Positions 35,634 through 44,752 of a stretch of 64,000 nt of DNA are shown here, piece after piece (the first letter of the stretch is position 1; every line of letters begins with the position of its first letter). Source of the stretch: Desulfobacteraceae bacterium (lineage in GTDB: Bacteria > Desulfobacterota > Desulfobacteria > Desulfobacterales > Desulfosarcinaceae). The position numbers were made by a program, and so were the translations under genes. Under the pieces are notes generated by a model that was not told the DNA's origin, ran no database searches, and saw only the letters and a list, made by a program, of their open reading frames with translations. The stretch spans positions 30,792 to 94,791 of the forward strand of contig JAAERL010000739.1 of the NCBI GenBank assembly GCA_024230435.1, written 5' to 3'.

Positions 35634-37010
35634 ATGCCTGATACTTTATCAGAAAAAATCTATTATAAGGCGCCCGTCTTTGTTCAAAACAGCATTTTCA
35701 CCCTTCAAGGATGGAAACTTGCACGAAAACGATACAATCCTTTTTTTTATAAATACCTTGAGCAATTAAAAAGAATGCAATGGTGGTCCGATGAGCAAAT
35801 AAAATTATATCAAGACAAAAACATCATGATGATTGTACGGCATGCCTATGACACAGTACCTTTCTACAGGCAGCTGTATGATGACAATGGAGTTGATGTC
35901 AGTCGTATCAAATCAACTTCCGATTTAAAACATCTGCCCGTTGTTACCAAAAAAATGGTGAAGGAAAAAAATCATGATATGATCTCGTCAGCCTTCAAAA
36001 AAGGTTCTCTTATTAAGGGATTAACCAGCGGTACAACCGGCGCCCCCGTAACCATCTACCAAACGGCTGAAAGTTTGGCATCACAATGGGCTACATGGTG
36101 GAGGCATAAATCAAGATTCGGGCTGACAATTATGGACCGTCATTTAACGTTTGGGTCAAAGATTCCGGTTGATCAAAGTCAGTCGCGTACTCCATACTGG
36201 CGTAGTGATTTTCTCAATAATAGGGTTTATTTGAGCATATATCACATTTCAAAACAGACAGTTGAGGACATTGTGGATTACCTTAACAGTACGAATTTCG
36301 ATTTTTTTACAGGCTGGCCATCTATCATGTATGTTCTCGCAGCTTTAATGGAAGAATCAAAATTGCGTTTGTACAACCGGCCGAAATATATTGTTACGGG
36401 ATCCGAGGTTTTGTTGCCCGCCTACGAGTCATTAATAAGCCGGGTTTTTGGAGTACCGGTTACGGAACAATATGGTATGGCGGAATTCGCCGGCAACATG
36501 TCTAAGTGCGAACATGGCAATTTTCATGAAGATTTCGAATGCTGTTTTGTAGAAGGGTTACCCATTGATGGTTCAGATTGCCATAACCTGATATTAACCG
36601 GGTGGGCTAATCTATGTATGCCTTTCATACGATATGAAGTAGGCGACTATGGAACCCCGCTTGAACAATGTTGCCCTTGCGGCCGGGAGTCGAAATGTTT
36701 TGTAAGCATAGATGGCAGGCTTGAGGATTTTATTGTCGCGCCTGACGGCCGCAAAATTATTGGTATGGCTTCAGTTTTAAAACATGCTAAAAATGCAGGC
36801 CAAATTCAAATCTATCAAAACGCGGCCGGCAAAGTAGAGTTCAGAATTGTACCGGCGCCAGGATTCGGTGAAGACGATATAGAGACTTTAACTCGAGAGT
36901 TTCAGAAACGTGCAGGACGGGAAATTGAGATTTCGTTTAAAATAACCGATAAAATTGAGAAAACTTCTTCCGGAAAACTTAAAGCTGTAATTTCCGAAGT
37001 TCCAGAATAA
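35634..37010 (+). CDS. PaaK-like adenylate-forming enzyme
   Basis: A 458-residue protein of the phenylacetate-CoA ligase/coenzyme F390 synthetase (CapK) group. The ATP-binding loop is GLTSGTTGAPVTIYQT; the C-terminal catalytic region includes EQYGMAEFAGNM, IRYEVGDYG, a zinc-type CCPCGRESKC and GRLEDFIVAPDGRKI, and ends with SSGKLKAV (catalytic Lys). These enzymes activate an aromatic or other carboxylate as an acyl-adenylate. The N-terminus (residues 1-90) is longer than in PaaK. Substrate unknown. The gene is preceded by a 23-bp duplication; no operon partner is obvious. Confidence 0.85.
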   Translation: MPDTLSEKIYYKAPVFVQNSIFTLQGWKLARKRYNPFFYKYLEQLKRMQWWSDEQIKLYQDKNIMMIVRHAYDTVPFYRQLYDDNGVDVSRIKSTSDLKHLPVVTKKMVKEKNHDMISSAFKKGSLIKGLTSGTTGAPVTIYQTAESLASQWATWWRHKSRFGLTIMDRHLTFGSKIPVDQSQSRTPYWRSDFLNNRVYLSIYHISKQTVEDIVDYLNSTNFDFFTGWPSIMYVLAALMEESKLRLYNRPKYIVTGSEVLLPAYESLISRVFGVPVTEQYGMAEFAGNMSKCEHGNFHEDFECCFVEGLPIDGSDCHNLILTGWANLCMPFIRYEVGDYGTPLEQCCPCGRESKCFVSIDGRLEDFIVAPDGRKIIGMASVLKHAKNAGQIQIYQNAAGKVEFRIVPAPGFGEDDIETLTREFQKRAGREIEISFKITDKIEKTSSGKLKAVISEVPE

Positions 37011-37055
37011 GACGGCCGCTGGAGTTGGCGCCATCCATATAAGGGTCAAAAACAA

Positions 37056-37107
37056 AAAAAGCAGCATCCTTGGCCCGATTGAGGAAAAGACAAGAATGCT
37101 GCTTTTA
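37056..37107 (-). terminator. Terminator after tRNA-Asp/Val (bidirectional)
   Basis: AAAGCAGCAT and ATGCTGCTTT pair across a 23-nt loop. On the minus strand the stem runs into TTTTTTTGTTTTT, so it suits the leftward tRNA transcript; on the plus strand it can also close the PaaK-like gene. Confidence 0.7.
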
Positions 37108-37143
37108 TAAAACTATATCTTTTGAATAGAGCTTTATAGCTAA

Positions 37144-37221
37144 TGGCGGGAGCGACGAGACTCGAACTCGCGACCTCCGGCGTGACAGGCCGGCGTTCTA
37201 ACCAAACTGAACTACACCCCC
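37144..37221 (-). tRNA. tRNA-Asp (GTC)
   Basis: A 78-nt cloverleaf on the minus strand starting GGGGGTGTAGTTCAG, anticodon loop CTGTCAC flanked by CCGGC/GCCGG, T-arm GCGAGTTCGAGTCTCG and an encoded CCA end. Acceptor stem pairs with one G-T and one T-G wobble. Confidence 0.95.
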
Positions 37222-37286
37222 GTATCTTTGGTGAAACGTTTTTTAAAAGAACTTTGAGAAAAAATCAATAGGTTTTTATTTTTTTT

Positions 37287-37362
37287 TGGTAGGCGGAACA
37301 GGGCTTGAACCTGTGACCCCCGGCTTGTAAGGCCGGTGCTCTCCCAACTGAGCTATCCGCCC
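37287..37362 (-). tRNA. tRNA-Val (TAC)
   Basis: A 76-nt cloverleaf on the minus strand starting GGGCGGATAGCTCAG, anticodon loop CTTACAA between CCGGC and GCCGG, T-arm CACAGGTTCAAGCCCTG and an encoded CCA. It lies 65 nt upstream of tRNA-Asp on the same strand, likely one transcript. Confidence 0.95.
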
Positions 37363-38662
37363 AAAAATAATGCCTTTTGAGTTTTGTCTCAAAAAGAGGG
37401 CTCATAGTTAACAAGGTGATTTAAGGTTGTCAAGGAAAAAATTATTAAAAGGATTTTTATTAGAAAAATATTTGTTTTTTATAAACTTGAAATCTAAACA
37501 CATAAATTATTGACAATTTCGATCAGGTTGAGTATCACCCTTTCAGTTTTCTCTTGCGTTTTTACGTTTGGGAAAAAAGCGGTGTTAGCAACAGGTAATT
37601 AAGTTACCCGGTTTTCCATTCATTTATTTTGCATCTGCATTCTAATACGGCATTGATTTCCTAACGGAAATAGAACAATGACCAATCTAAAAGATCAGGT
37701 GTGCCTGTCCAACCGCTTTGGCTAAGGGCTCGCCCGGAAATAATTTATCATTTTATATGCCAATACACCCGGTGTTGTGCTGTGTTGCGAAAATTTGAAA
37801 TTAATTCACCTGTCGTTCCGTTCATTTTGATGTTCGTTTTCGCGAATCGCAAACCGCTCACTTGATGGCTGTAATTGTAAATCAATTTCAAGGCGACTCT
37901 GAGGAATTGTCCTGGAATAGACTGCTGTTTTTTTGGCAGCGGCGCACGCGAGTCCCTGATATGGTATTCAATATAGAAATCGGCTTAGCATCTTGAAGAT
38001 GAGAGATTTCATGTCTGAAATTTTCACCAATATCAGCACTGCGAACCTATTCTTTGGCTATTCCCTTTATTGATGCTTGCATCAATCTTTGTCATGCGCC
38101 AAAGCTTCATAATTCAAGTGATTATTTGACTACGCAATGATCTGTTTTATTTAAAACAGATAGAAGCGTGTTGCATTTCATTTCTTTGTTGCATTTCATT
38201 TCTTATAGATGCTGAATTAGCAAATCGATTGACTGAACTAGTGATTTTCAAAAACCGCTGGTTAGGTGTGCTTTTTAGCTCAAATGCATTTTATAATTTT
38301 CTACTACTTCAAAGTGTTTTCAAAAAGTTTCTGTGTTCGAGGTTCGAGCAACATTTTTGTTCATTTCGTTTTTAGTGTCCGCCGTCGAAACAGGAAAATT
38401 TGTTCGAGTTCAAGGCGTGCGATAAATTATACCGCAAACATCGGATTGATATTGCAAGGGTTGATATTGCGGAAATAAAAAATTTCAGCACAACTTAAGA
38501 TATCGGACAAATAGGCCATTTATGGATAGGCACTATTTAGCGAATTGAAATGGCGCCGTTAAATGCTTTTCCAGACAAAGTGCAGCAAGTACAAGTATGG
38601 CTGTAATCACCACAAACAGCGCACAGTAGCAGTTTAACTTTTATTTAATGGAGATGATAATT
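37363..38662. other. Approx. 1.3-kb AT-rich region upstream of phaE
   Basis: No convincing gene. It contains the 18-bp tandem repeat at 38169-38204. Short frames (for example 38266-38478) look like chance open reading frames. The phaE ribosome-binding site (GGAG) is at its right end. Confidence 0.5.
38169..38204 (+). promoter_or_regulatory. Perfect 18-bp tandem repeat, candidate PhaR site
   Basis: TGTTGCATTTCATTTCTT occurs twice with no spacer. TGTTGCA is the reverse complement of TGCAACA, the core of the two motifs upstream of the phasin genes (44549, 44625). It lies about 460 nt before phaE. A binding role for PhaR, encoded in the same island, is inferred. Confidence 0.45.
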
Positions 38663-39577
38663 ATGGTAACTGATGAAAAACAAAATCAAAGCGCCTCGGC
38701 TTTTTTCACCGAATTTTTAAAAGCAGCTCAAAGTAGCTGGCACCCATTTTTTTCTACAAATTCAAACAAATCAAAATCTGCCAATTCGAACGATGAAGCT
38801 CAAAAACAAATCAGCGAAATGCTGGAGCAGGCCTGGAAAAAAAATATTGATGCATGGCAAGCTATTTTTGGCGGAAACCTTAAGCCGGAAAACAACGTAT
38901 CCAAGACGCCAGGAGCTAAAGTAATGCCTGAATTATCAGGCAAGTTAATGCGGCTTGCTTTAAACGGCATGACACATATTCAGGAGCAATGGACCGAGCG
39001 ATTACAAAAATTAAAAACACTGGATGAAAAAGCCGAAAACTTTTCGAACCTGGACGAAATGATGTATCAACGCTGGAATGATTGGTATGAAAAAGAAATT
39101 CACCAGTTTTTCAACATTCCCCAAATCGGAATGACACGCTTTTACCAGGAAAACCTCAATCAAGTCTTTGATAAATATCACCAGTTCCAGGGGGCGCTTG
39201 CCGAATTTTCACATTTTTTGTATCTGCCGGTAAAAAAATCACTCAAAGAGCTTCAAAATGAGCTCAAGAAGCTATCAGACAGTGAGTCTTATCCGGAAGA
39301 CAACAAGATTTTCTACGATAAATGGATTAAAACCCTGGAAAATCATTACTTGAATATGTTTCAGTCTACTGAGTATATGAAGGCGCTTTCTAAAATTGTT
39401 GATGCCTTAAATGATTATATGTACGCAAGGGGAACAGTGCTGGAAGATCTTTTCAAAACGTTTCCCATCCCGACCAACTCAGATATAGATGACTTGTCAA
39501 AAGAAATATATGAACTGAAAAGGCGAATCCGTAGTCTGGAAAAAAAGCATAAAAACAAAGTACCGACAGCTAAGTGA
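38663..39577 (+). CDS. phaE: Class III PHA synthase subunit PhaE
   Basis: A 304-residue, mostly helical, charged protein without transmembrane segments. Position directly before phaC and the pattern (SAFFTEFLKAAQSSWHPFFS, AWKKNIDAWQAIFGG, DEMMYQRWNDWYEKEIHQFF, PVKKSLKELQNELKKL, and a C-terminal coiled coil IYELKRRIRSLEKKH) identify it as PhaE, the non-catalytic partner of class III polyhydroxyalkanoate synthase. It binds PhaC and stimulates polymerisation at granules. I start at the ATG at 38663, with GGAG about 10 nt upstream; an ATG at 38648 overlaps that site and would be less well placed. Followed by phaC after 50 nt. Confidence 0.87.
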   Translation: MVTDEKQNQSASAFFTEFLKAAQSSWHPFFSTNSNKSKSANSNDEAQKQISEMLEQAWKKNIDAWQAIFGGNLKPENNVSKTPGAKVMPELSGKLMRLALNGMTHIQEQWTERLQKLKTLDEKAENFSNLDEMMYQRWNDWYEKEIHQFFNIPQIGMTRFYQENLNQVFDKYHQFQGALAEFSHFLYLPVKKSLKELQNELKKLSDSESYPEDNKIFYDKWIKTLENHYLNMFQSTEYMKALSKIVDALNDYMYARGTVLEDLFKTFPIPTNSDIDDLSKEIYELKRRIRSLEKKHKNKVPTAK

Positions 39578-39627
39578 TGAAACTAAATAAAACTAATGCT
39601 CAATCAATAATGACTGGGAGATAAATT

Positions 39628-40761
39628 ATGGAGCAGTCTACGATTTTAATGGATAAACTCATATCAAATTTAACGGAAAATTTTTCAAAAGTTCAAAATC
39701 GTATGCATAAAGCTACGGATATATTTCTTGGCGATTTGGAAACCAATATTGCTACAACGCCCTATGATATTATTTATGAAGAAGATAGAGTTAAACTTAA
39801 ACATTACAGGCCATTGACCAAAAAAAGTGTAAAAACTCCTCTGCTGGTTATTTATGCCCTCATCAATCGTGAGACAATGCTGGACTTGCAACCGGGGCGC
39901 AGTGTCGTTAAAACCTTTCTGGAAAACGGCCTGGATGTTTATATGATTGACTGGGGATACCCCTCACGTAAGGATCGTTTTCTTACAATTGATGATCATG
40001 TTAACGGCTACATAAACAATATCGTGGATTTTATCCTTGAAAGAGAAAATATTCCCAAAATTAATATTATGGGAATTTGTATGGGAGGCACTTTTAGCGT
40101 CATTTACGGCGCCTTGAATCCCAAAAAGGTAAAAAACCTTATCACAACAGTTACTCCCACAAGTTTTGATACAAGTCAGGGCCTACTGCATTTATGGACG
40201 CGGGCAGCCCAAATAGACTCCATGGTGGACACCTTTGGAAATATGCCTGGTGATTTTCTCAATCTTGGATTTCTGTTGCTCAATCCGGCCCGGCTGATTT
40301 TGGATAAATATGTCGGGTTTGCCGAAAATATTGATAACAAAGAATTTGTTGAAAACTTTATTCGCATGGAAAAATGGATTTTCGACAGCCCCGATGTTCC
40401 GGGTGAAACGTTTCGGCAGTTCATCAAGGATTGTTATCAGAAAAATCTGCTGATTCAAAACAAGATGAAAGTAGGAGATAAAAAGATCGATTTAAAAAAA
40501 GTCACCATGCCGCTATTGAATTTTTACGGCAAATACGATCACCTGGTTCCACCTGAAGCCTGCAACCAATTAACTCGCACCGTCGGGAGCAAGGATACTC
40601 AAGATGTTTGCCTGAACACCGGCCATATTGGCATTTATGTCAGTGGTAAATGCCAGAAGGAATTTTCTCCCAAAATCATTAATTGGTTAAAAAAAAGGGA
40701 CGGCGCTTCAATTAAACGCCGTCCCAAAGCTAAAACTGGGCAAAGGAGGATGGACAAGTAA
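39628..40761 (+). CDS. phaC: Class III PHA synthase catalytic subunit PhaC
   Basis: A 377-residue alpha/beta-fold polymerase. The lipase-like box is MGICMGGT with Cys151 as nucleophile; the acid is in YGKYDHLVPPEA and the base in LNTGHIGIYVSG. It joins 3-hydroxyacyl-CoA units into polyester on granules, with PhaE encoded upstream. Length is normal for class III (about 355-400). A GGGAGA site lies before the ATG. It ends 17 nt from a convergent reductase gene. Identity is very secure. Confidence 0.95.
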   Translation: MEQSTILMDKLISNLTENFSKVQNRMHKATDIFLGDLETNIATTPYDIIYEEDRVKLKHYRPLTKKSVKTPLLVIYALINRETMLDLQPGRSVVKTFLENGLDVYMIDWGYPSRKDRFLTIDDHVNGYINNIVDFILERENIPKINIMGICMGGTFSVIYGALNPKKVKNLITTVTPTSFDTSQGLLHLWTRAAQIDSMVDTFGNMPGDFLNLGFLLLNPARLILDKYVGFAENIDNKEFVENFIRMEKWIFDSPDVPGETFRQFIKDCYQKNLLIQNKMKVGDKKIDLKKVTMPLLNFYGKYDHLVPPEACNQLTRTVGSKDTQDVCLNTGHIGIYVSGKCQKEFSPKIINWLKKRDGASIKRRPKAKTGQRRMDK

Positions 40762-40778
40762 AGGCAAAGTGCGTGAGG

Positions 40779-41564
40779 TTATCCTTTGGATCCGAGCCGA
40801 AGACCGCCATGGATAAAAAAGACATCTCCGGTAAGTGCTTCGTTCCTGTAGATATCGCCAACAAATGACGCGACTTCTTCAGGTTCTATCAAGCGGCCAA
40901 TGGGCACTTGACCAACAATTTTATCCAGCACTTTATCCGGCATGTTTTTTACCATGGGTGTGCCTACATACCCTGGAGCTACGGCCACGCAGCGAATTTG
41001 ATTGGCTATACCACGGCGGAAGAACTCAGCGGTAATAACCTTAGGCATTACAGACATGGCCGCTTTTGTAGATGAGTAATTAATTTGGCCTGCTGTTCCC
41101 AAAGAACCTGTGGAAGACACCAGACAAATCAATCCTTTGCAGTTGTTATTGACCATACGTTCGGCACATTCTCTTACTGTAAGAAAAACACCGGTGAGGT
41201 TGACATCAAGAACCATTTTAAAGGAGTCTAATGGCATCTTGGCGTTAACTTTACCGGTTTCCTTATCCGTTTTTATCAAAAGTCCATCTTTGATAATTCC
41301 TGCGAAAGGAGCCACAAGATTGAGTTGGCCGAAATTCTCAATGGCCGTATCGGCAAGTCTGGCGCAATCTTGTTCCTGCGACACATTGCACACTACCGTA
41401 GCCACATTTTCGCCAATTTCATCTGCCGCTTTCGATAATGCAGCTTCGGCCACATCTGCAAGGACCACTTTCCCACCCTGCTTCGTCCAGTATTTTGCCA
41501 GGGCCAGGCCTATGCCGCTTGCACCTCCTGTAATCACGGCCACGGAATTTTTGATTTCAAGCAT
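40779..41564 (-). CDS. SDR reductase, probable acetoacetyl-CoA reductase
   Basis: A 261-residue SDR. The nucleotide loop is TGGASGIGLA, with ADVAE at the cofactor-selecting position, PFAGIIKDGLL (NAG-equivalent), the catalytic Ser in LVSSTGS and Tyr-x-x-x-Lys in YSSTKAAM. In this setting, last gene of a minus-strand PHA cluster, a 3-ketoacyl-CoA reductase or 3-hydroxyacyl-CoA dehydrogenase role (supplying or draining PHA monomer) is likely. ADVAE (Asp after the first beta-alpha-beta) favours NAD(H) over NADP(H), which is unlike typical PhaB and would fit a catabolic enzyme. Confidence 0.78.
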   Translation of the reverse strand: MLEIKNSVAVITGGASGIGLALAKYWTKQGGKVVLADVAEAALSKAADEIGENVATVVCNVSQEQDCARLADTAIENFGQLNLVAPFAGIIKDGLLIKTDKETGKVNAKMPLDSFKMVLDVNLTGVFLTVRECAERMVNNNCKGLICLVSSTGSLGTAGQINYSSTKAAMSVMPKVITAEFFRRGIANQIRCVAVAPGYVGTPMVKNMPDKVLDKIVGQVPIGRLIEPEEVASFVGDIYRNEALTGDVFFIHGGLRLGSKG

Positions 41565-41630
41565 AAAGATTTCTTCCTCTTGTTTGTTCTGTTATTCAAA
41601 ATATCGCAGTACAGGGCTGTAACTGTTTTT

Positions 41631-42209
41631 TTATTTATTATTTCCTTTTTTTAACGTTCGCGATGGTTTTTTCAATGGCGGCGGCTCTATCGTTTGTTCA
41701 CTTTCATTACCGGTTAATACAGCAGGCTGAGGTACCGAATGCTGGTTAAAATATTGTCCAACGCTTGATGCCAACTGTTTGAATTGCTGACTTTGCTGTT
41801 TGATCGTCTTTTGAAACTGCGAGATTAATTCATTATTATCCGTGCCATTACTATTTAAACGCTCGCGTAAGGATTCTATGGTGCGTTTTTGTTCCTCAAT
41901 TTTACGTTCTAATTGAGATATTTTTCGATCATGATTCAGATTTTCATTCGTAAATGCCATTTGCATCCATTGAATGGAAAACTCTTGCAACTGGGCTGCA
42001 GTATCCCAAAGCTGTTTTAAAATGTGAGAGGAATCCTGGTTTTTGACTAGATCGAATGAAGGATTCCAATTCAACATGTAGTTGCTGTTGGCTTGCATTG
42101 CGTCCTGAGCCCCTCGATTCAACCAACCGCTAAGTACATCCATTTGATTACGGCCTTGAAGTGCTGCAACCATCCAACTCCTCATTAACTCTCCCATCTG
42201 TCCATTCAC
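41631..42209 (-). CDS. Coiled-coil PHA-cluster protein, unknown
   Basis: A 192-residue protein. N-terminal amphipathic part (MNGQMGELMRSWMVAALQGR, SIQWMQMAFTNENLN), central coiled coil (KISQLERKIEEQKRTIESLR), C-terminal basic tail with a Pro-rich stretch (KKPSRTLKKGNN). The features resemble PhaE-like or PhaM-like granule-associated proteins but I cannot name a family. The position between the PhaC-like gene and the reductase suggests granule binding or synthase activation. GGAGAG precedes the ATG. Confidence 0.6.
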   Translation of the reverse strand: MNGQMGELMRSWMVAALQGRNQMDVLSGWLNRGAQDAMQANSNYMLNWNPSFDLVKNQDSSHILKQLWDTAAQLQEFSIQWMQMAFTNENLNHDRKISQLERKIEEQKRTIESLRERLNSNGTDNNELISQFQKTIKQQSQQFKQLASSVGQYFNQHSVPQPAVLTGNESEQTIEPPPLKKPSRTLKKGNNK

Positions 42210-42267
42210 TATCGCTCTCCTTTTTTTTGGTTTTGTATTTTCAACGGCTTTTTTTAATTCTATGCTT

Positions 42268-43830
42268 TTAAGTTTTATTTTGTTTTTTCTTTTTCTTCTG
42301 TAGATCTGATTTGCTTCCGGAATCGATTAAATTCTGCATATCTAACTGAAAGCGAACAGGCCCACGCGAATTTTCACTTTTATAACGTTCATGGATTGCA
42401 TAATCAGATTTGGGATGACTCCAGGAAGTTGCAATTGCAACATGACCTTTGGGAAATGCCGTTGCCTCAACGTCAATAAAATCCGCGGGAGCCAGTGCTG
42501 AATCGGGTTCGACCAAGTCATCCTGTAGCCCATAACAGATTAACCATTTTATTTTATTTTCTTCCAATCGCTTCAGGCTTAATTTGTTACCAAACATTTT
42601 AATTGGTAAAGTTCCATCATCTGTAATTGGAGTATTGTAGGAGTCGAAAGTCATCTGTGTTATTTCCAGCGGCAAATCACTACGTTCGTTTAAAAGCCAA
42701 TAATTTAAAGCTGCTGCAGTTTTACTAATCTGTGATGAAACCCCATTGCTGTAATCCACCAGCATCATATCACGCCACATGGTTAGAAGTGGCGCTTCAG
42801 CTTCAATACTTTTGAGTTTGTATATCCAGCCCATTAAGTCTCCGTCTACGACGGGAACACCATTGCGCAATAATTTTGTACCATAGGACAAGTCGTTGAA
42901 TTCTAAAGGTAAATTAGCTAAAAAGCTGGATACTCCTTTACTGCGTGTACCATCCATCGGAGCCACGCAGGTAATGAATGCATCAACTAACCCATCTAAT
43001 AATCCGCTTGCGATATCACATAGAGCGGCAAATCCGCCCTGGCAATACCCGTTGAGTGTAACCGTTTGCCCATGCCTTTTCTTTAACAGTTCACAAAAAC
43101 TGCGAGTATCTTTTGCATCATTTTCTATCGTCATTTTTTGAACAGCTTCGGATTCCTGAATATCTTTAATAACACGTACATATGTAGGAATTGCTTGATT
43201 TGCAAATGCATGAGCATAGCTGCGGTTCTGTTTTGGTAAAAAGGATAATATATTGGCCCCTAAAACATAGGGAGGTATAATAAGTATGGGTTTGCCATCC
43301 TGGCGGATTTTCACCTTGGGATCGATGGGTAAAACTTGGTGAAAGGTAAATCGATCGGTTTCGAACACCAATGTCTCTGGTGGTTGACGCTCAAAATGGA
43401 ACCCGAAATCACTTTCTATATTTTCAATTGCTTCGGGATATGCGTAAGCCACTCCCTTGACAAGTCCATCCATGCGACGGGCGAATTGAATGAGCTCCTT
43501 ATGATCTCCTGTCATAATTGCAGCGAGGCTGTCTTTTACCTCGTTTTGAAAAAAATGATCCGTTGCTTGGCTACTGCTGGATAGATAGCGGCCCATCAAG
43601 TCAAGGTTCATATTGCCCAGACTTAAATAAGCCGTTAAATTTTTCAAAGGTCCACGAGTCCAAAAACGCTGGCTTTCCACACGATTGAAAATGCTGAATG
43701 CAGTTAAAAATGGTATAAAAAGAGCATTGTTGTACCGTGTCAAGATAGCAATGCCGGTTTGTATCGCACTCAGTAAATCCGCCGAAGCAGTTGCCTCTGT
43801 GCATATCTCATCGCACGTTAATTCCGCCAT
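42268..43830 (-). CDS. Divergent PhaC-like alpha/beta protein
   Basis: A 520-residue protein with an N-terminal helical region (about 1-130) and an alpha/beta core that begins around residue 170 (PILIIPPYVLGANILSFLPK). The nucleophile elbow reads GYCQGGFAALC, as in PHA synthases (Cys in place of Ser); a possible acid is in YGLQDDLVEPDS and a base in FPKGHVAIATSW. It is far longer than, and only distantly like, the class III PhaC at 39628, and resembles unusual PhaC-like proteins sometimes annotated as polyhydroxyalkanoate synthase-like. It could be a second synthase, a depolymerase-like or intracellular transesterase protein. It sits between the phasin-like genes and the coiled-coil protein. 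Function not proven. Confidence 0.72.
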   Translation of the reverse strand: MAELTCDEICTEATASADLLSAIQTGIAILTRYNNALFIPFLTAFSIFNRVESQRFWTRGPLKNLTAYLSLGNMNLDLMGRYLSSSSQATDHFFQNEVKDSLAAIMTGDHKELIQFARRMDGLVKGVAYAYPEAIENIESDFGFHFERQPPETLVFETDRFTFHQVLPIDPKVKIRQDGKPILIIPPYVLGANILSFLPKQNRSYAHAFANQAIPTYVRVIKDIQESEAVQKMTIENDAKDTRSFCELLKKRHGQTVTLNGYCQGGFAALCDIASGLLDGLVDAFITCVAPMDGTRSKGVSSFLANLPLEFNDLSYGTKLLRNGVPVVDGDLMGWIYKLKSIEAEAPLLTMWRDMMLVDYSNGVSSQISKTAAALNYWLLNERSDLPLEITQMTFDSYNTPITDDGTLPIKMFGNKLSLKRLEENKIKWLICYGLQDDLVEPDSALAPADFIDVEATAFPKGHVAIATSWSHPKSDYAIHERYKSENSRGPVRFQLDMQNLIDSGSKSDLQKKKKKQNKT

Positions 43831-43940
43831 CGTTTTTTCCTTTCCAGAAGCACAACGATTTCGTGTTACGTTGAGCAGCGGCGTGCGGCAAAATCGAAAC
43901 CCACCTTCTATTACTTTAACCGCTTCGCCGCGGCAAAATT

Positions 43941-44201
43941 TTAAAAAGTAAGGTACTCTTCGGCTTTTTTGTAGCTTTCGTCTATGTATTTTTTAAAATT
44001 GTCACGGCCTGTTTTAAATGCTTTCGTTAAATCAGTATATGTTGTATGGCTCTCCGGCGGCATCCAGGATGCCTGAGATACGGCCGTTTTTGTTATATCT
44101 TCCAATTGGTCGTGAAGAAGCACCATTGCGTTATAGGCATTATTAAAAGTAGTTTGGTTGAAATCGATCATTTGTTTTAAAACTTCTTTTTGATTCATCA
44201 T
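43941..44201 (-). CDS. Phasin-like protein 2
   Basis: An 86-residue helical amphipathic protein: EVLKQMIDFNQTTFNNAYN, MVLLHDQLEDITKTAVSQ, ending YIDESYKKAEEYLTF. It is a paralogue of the next gene upstream (44219). Such short helical proteins coat PHA granules. AAGGGGG precedes the ATG. It is 17 nt from its paralogue, so co-transcribed. Confidence 0.75.
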   Translation of the reverse strand: MMNQKEVLKQMIDFNQTTFNNAYNAMVLLHDQLEDITKTAVSQASWMPPESHTTYTDLTKAFKTGRDNFKKYIDESYKKAEEYLTF

Positions 44202-44218
44202 TACCCCCTTGATATCTA

Positions 44219-44512
44219 TTATGATTTTTTTGGTTTAACCGATGAAGATTTTCTTGCATCGCTAAAATATTTTTCAAGCCCAGTGTAACCTTCGTCTACA
44301 TAGGATTTAAATCGTCCACGTTCTTTTTCATAAACATTTACCCAATTTTGAATTGCATGACGGCCTTCTTGTGGTATCCATGTTGACTGATCGAGCACCA
44401 TATCCATTACTGAAACCGTCTGATCTTGAACCATCGATACGGCATCGTACCAGTTGCTAAAGGATGATTTGTGAAAATCAATAACCTGTTTGCTAATTTG
44501 CGTGTATTCCAT
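44219..44512 (-). CDS. Phasin-like protein 1
   Basis: A 97-residue helical protein: SKQVIDFHKSSFSNWYDAVS, MVQDQTVSVMDMVLDQSTWI, FKSYVDEGYTGLEKYF, basic tail. Aligns along its length with the 43941 gene (QVIDF/QMIDF, DQSTWIPQE/SQASWMPPE, SYVDEGY/KYIDESY), indicating tandem duplication. Likely PHA granule surface protein. A GGGAGG site lies 8 nt upstream. First gene of the minus-strand PHA set, divergent from phaR. Confidence 0.78.
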   Translation of the reverse strand: MEYTQISKQVIDFHKSSFSNWYDAVSMVQDQTVSVMDMVLDQSTWIPQEGRHAIQNWVNVYEKERGRFKSYVDEGYTGLEKYFSDARKSSSVKPKKS

Positions 44513-44548
44513 TTTTCATACCTCCCTATTGATAGAGCGTTAAAATGA

Positions 44549-44637
44549 TGCATTGCAACATGGCCAAATATATTATTTGAACACTAATATAATAACATTA
44601 AAGATTTTGTCAATTCAATCTTTGTGCAATGCAACAT
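44549..44637. promoter_or_regulatory. Paired TGCAACAT motifs upstream of phasins
   Basis: TGCATTGCAACAT (44549-44561) and TGCAATGCAACAT (44625-44637) occur 76 bp apart just before the phasin-like genes. They share the TGCAACA core with the tandem repeat upstream of phaE. PhaR-type repressors are known to bind TGC-rich sites near phasin genes, so these are candidate operators (inference). Confidence 0.5.
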
Positions 44638-44752
44638 TTTTTTTTCAATGCCTTAAATAGATCTTTTAGTGGTTAACAGAAAATTTCAATGGTTTACTTA
44701 AAACAGGACAGAGGCTATTGTTCATTCTGATATAGAACTCGTTTTAGATAAG

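Noticed and set aside
38266..38478. A 70-codon frame upstream of phaE
   Set aside because: AT-rich, Phe/Arg/Ser-heavy chance frame with no start signal.
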